This document shows, piece after piece, positions 56,308 through 58,029 of a stretch of 58,029 nt of DNA. Location: assembly GCF_005405225.1 (NCBI RefSeq), contig NZ_BJDQ01000014.1:1-58029 (forward strand), written 5' to 3'. Position numbers and translations under genes: made by a program. The notes under the pieces are model-generated. The model did not search any database. It was not told the origin of the DNA and saw only the letters and a program-made list of their open reading frames with translations. This DNA comes from Enterococcus dongliensis. Its GTDB lineage: Bacteria > Bacillota > Bacilli > Lactobacillales > Enterococcaceae. The number at the start of each line of letters is the position of its first letter. Position 1 is the first letter of the stretch.

Positions 56308-56341
56308 GGTCTTTTTTTGTTAAGAAAATCGTTGCTAGCAA

Positions 56342-56843
56342 GACGCCACCTTCTCTCTAATCTAATTCTTAATTTTATTATAAAGGAAATTAAAAACATT
56401 ATCAAAAAAGCACTTGAAAATCACTATATAAATAACTGATTAAGTTAATTGTTTAGATAAATAATCGCGATTACTTGTAATTAGCTAAAAATAATTCGTT
56501 AACGACAAAATATGGCGATAAATCAACAATCAATTTTAATCATAATTTTAATTTATTTTGATAATTATATATTCTTTTGAAGAATAATTAGTTGTTTTAT
56601 TCGCTGTAAATCTGATTATATCAAAAATCATAGGATTGAAAACGTTATAAAAGTAAATAAATAACTTTAAACCATATTAATTGGTTATAAAGCATTTAAA
56701 TTGATAAACTGAATATGTAATTAGTTAGAATATAGTTTGAAAAATGAAGGGAAGATTAGAGTGGGCAAGTGATATGTGGAGCACCCGTAAAAAAACAAGG
56801 GAGCGATTTAGAAGATTTTGAAAGAAAGGATGTGGACAAACAA
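56342..56843. other. Divergent, very AT-rich regulatory region between the Mga-like gene and the adhesin
   Basis: About 500 nt separates the two divergent genes. It is unusually AT-rich with many A and T runs (56400-56740), as expected of a curved, regulator-bound region. I could not single out a convincing promoter; many TATAAT-like words occur. A short open frame from GTG 56769 runs into the adhesin but lacks a ribosome binding site and precedes the signal peptide. Confidence 0.45.
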
Positions 56844-57959
56844 ATGAGACTAAGGAAAAAAGGACACTCATTTTGGTCAGTGTTTGCAATTCTGATGATT
56901 ATTTTTCCTTATCTTTTGTCAGTAGCTTCGGCATTTTCGCAAAAAGTAGAAGCAGTGACAACAGGAGAAGTTATCTTCGATCAAGAAAATCTGGGACGAG
57001 TAGAAGTTTCGTATCAAGAAAAAGAAACAACAATCGAATGGCAAATTGATTATCAGAAACATCACGACACAAGCAGTGACGATGATAATCAACGACTGAT
57101 GAAATTAAAAGTAGACAAAGTAACGTCGGGAATCGGCACGCTAGTAAATGCCAATGAATCTGGAATGGCTATGCAAGCAGACGGCTGGTTAGCAGAATCT
57201 GATTACTCACTAGCATCAGCAGGGAAAATTATTTTAGAAGTCCCGAAAGAAGAAAATACGTTAGCTGTTGAGATACAGTTAGACGAACGACGTGAAATGC
57301 GTGAAGAAATGGTCGCAGAAGGAGAAACCTCAGCTGATGCAGAACGGATAGAAATGGTGTCGCAAGAAACAAAAGAGATCCAAACAAAAGATATTCTTCC
57401 GACAGAAATGCAAGGACCGTTTCAAGTGACTGCAGAAGTACAAATGACCGAAGAGACCCAAGCCACAGATGAGGAAAAAGAGAAAGAAGATGAGCCGAAA
57501 AATATCAATGAAGAAATAGCGGCTTTACCAAGACGGATGACACAAAATACTGGAGGCTCAGGAACACCAACACCCGTCAATGCAACAAAACGTGCTCAGT
57601 TAGCTACAAAAGATGCAGATGGAAACCCGTTATCTCCATTAGAAGCATGGAATCAGCGACTTTATGAGATCACCTTTGATTTAACCGCCGAAGCTCCATT
57701 GCTTCATGGTGAAGCAGATATTGTGTTTATCATGGATGCAAGTTCTTCTACTTCAGGAGGAAGCAGAAGGGACGATGTGTATGCAGCAATCACCTATTTG
57801 GAGAAGGCGCTTGAAGGAACGGGAATGACGGTCAATATCGCAATCTTACCGGCAAGTGGGAAATTTGATCCTTTTGAAAAGAACTATCCTAATCTAAATC
57901 TTGGTTTTTCACCGCTAGAAGAATGGATTAAAGTAGACGAAGGTGACGAAGGTGGATAA
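56844..57959 (+). pseudogene. Pilus-tip-like adhesin with vWA domain (EbpA-like), truncated
   Basis: The frame encodes 371 residues: a signal peptide (RLRKKGHSFWSVFAILMIIF then PYLLSVASA), an acidic Glu/Thr-rich stalk (about 40-240), and the start of a von Willebrand A domain with a MIDAS motif, DASSS, in ADIVFIMDASSSTSGG. Only ~70 residues of the vWA domain follow before TAA at 57957-57959, whereas EbpA-type tip adhesins run to about 1,000 residues with a C-terminal sorting signal. The stop lies beside sequence resembling an IS end. I infer interruption rather than a natural short protein. It faces the Mga-like regulator, the arrangement expected of a pilus locus. Confidence 0.75.
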
Positions 57960-57960
57960 C

Positions 57961-58029
57961 TGTCAATAAAGTAGACACAAAAAGAGAAGGTACTTAGTGA
58001 GAATCAAAATATCTATCCTCCATTTCATT
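57961..58029 (+). mobile_element. Possible left end of an insertion sequence, cut by the window edge
   Basis: From TGTCAATAAAGTAGACAC at 57961 onwards no frame continues the vWA domain (stops occur in all three), and the sequence begins with TG as many IS3-type ends do. It lies directly at the point where the adhesin stops. Only 69 nt are visible, so neither the family nor the second end can be shown. Confidence 0.35.

Noticed and set aside
1-58029. CRISPR arrays, prophage modules, toxin-antitoxin pairs and restriction systems.
   Set aside because: I looked for direct-repeat arrays, phage structural or integrase-like genes, small paired genes and methylase motifs and saw none.

Overview
The window reads as chromosome of a low-GC, Gram-positive lactic acid bacterium, most likely an Enterococcus. 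The reasons are the low-GC codon use, strong GGAGG ribosome binding sites, cre sites and CcpA, T-box leaders, the order ybeY-dgkA-era-recO followed by glyQS, and at the right edge an Mga/AtxA-type regulator facing a vWA-containing pilus-tip-like adhesin. Almost all of the window is housekeeping or biosynthetic. The only clearly accessory stretch is the last ~5 kb. Genus assignment is inference; no rRNA or marker comparison was possible.

Layout. 0-2.8 kb: a broken TetR-like 3' end, a YtxG/YtxH envelope-stress pair, and ccpA with cre-like sites at its promoter. 2.9-7.6 kb: the trehalose system (treR, divergent from treB-treC) with paired operator-like sites and a cre over the treB -35 box. 7.6-14.4 kb: queT under a preQ1-II-like riboswitch, a coupled DUF2829/SDR pair, a class A PBP, tyrS, and a frameshifted AEC transporter. 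14.4-21.3 kb: nfo, proBA, yneF, trxB, pgcA and a CzrA-like zinc sensor. 21.3-27.1 kb: hom-thrC-thrB and a Met T-box upstream of metY-metA, which together route homoserine to threonine and to homocysteine. 27.1-35.5 kb: a DUF299 regulatory kinase/phosphorylase, zur, rpsU-yqeY, phoH-pgpH-ybeY-dgkA-era-recO.

35.7-44.1 kb holds a complete histidine pathway in one strand-uniform cluster: a fused hisZ-hisG, then hisD, C, B, H, A, F, IE and a PHP-type histidinol phosphatase. It sits between recO and the Gly T-box/glyQS unit. 44.1-52.7 kb: glyQS, a small P-loop kinase-like gene, a second (intact) AEC transporter, class III fbp, and a second DUF299 gene next to ccpN, forming a small gluconeogenesis-control neighbourhood. 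52.8-54.3 kb: a lone tRNA-Glu(CTC), a gene remnant, a small DUF3955-like membrane protein and a Qnr-like pentapeptide-repeat protein. 54.8-58.0 kb: the Mga-like regulator, whose N-terminal frame is broken at an A9 tract, and the pilus-tip-like adhesin, which stops early where an insertion-sequence-like end appears to begin.

Most unusual points: the single-polypeptide HisZ-HisG; the homopolymer frameshift in the pilus-type regulator together with interruption of its neighbouring adhesin; two DUF299 paralogues within 24 kb; the chromosomal DUF2829 (Tad2-like family) gene translationally coupled to an SDR; and a zinc sensor with a complete alpha-5 site but no transporter beside it. I saw no CRISPR array, prophage, restriction system or complete mobile element.
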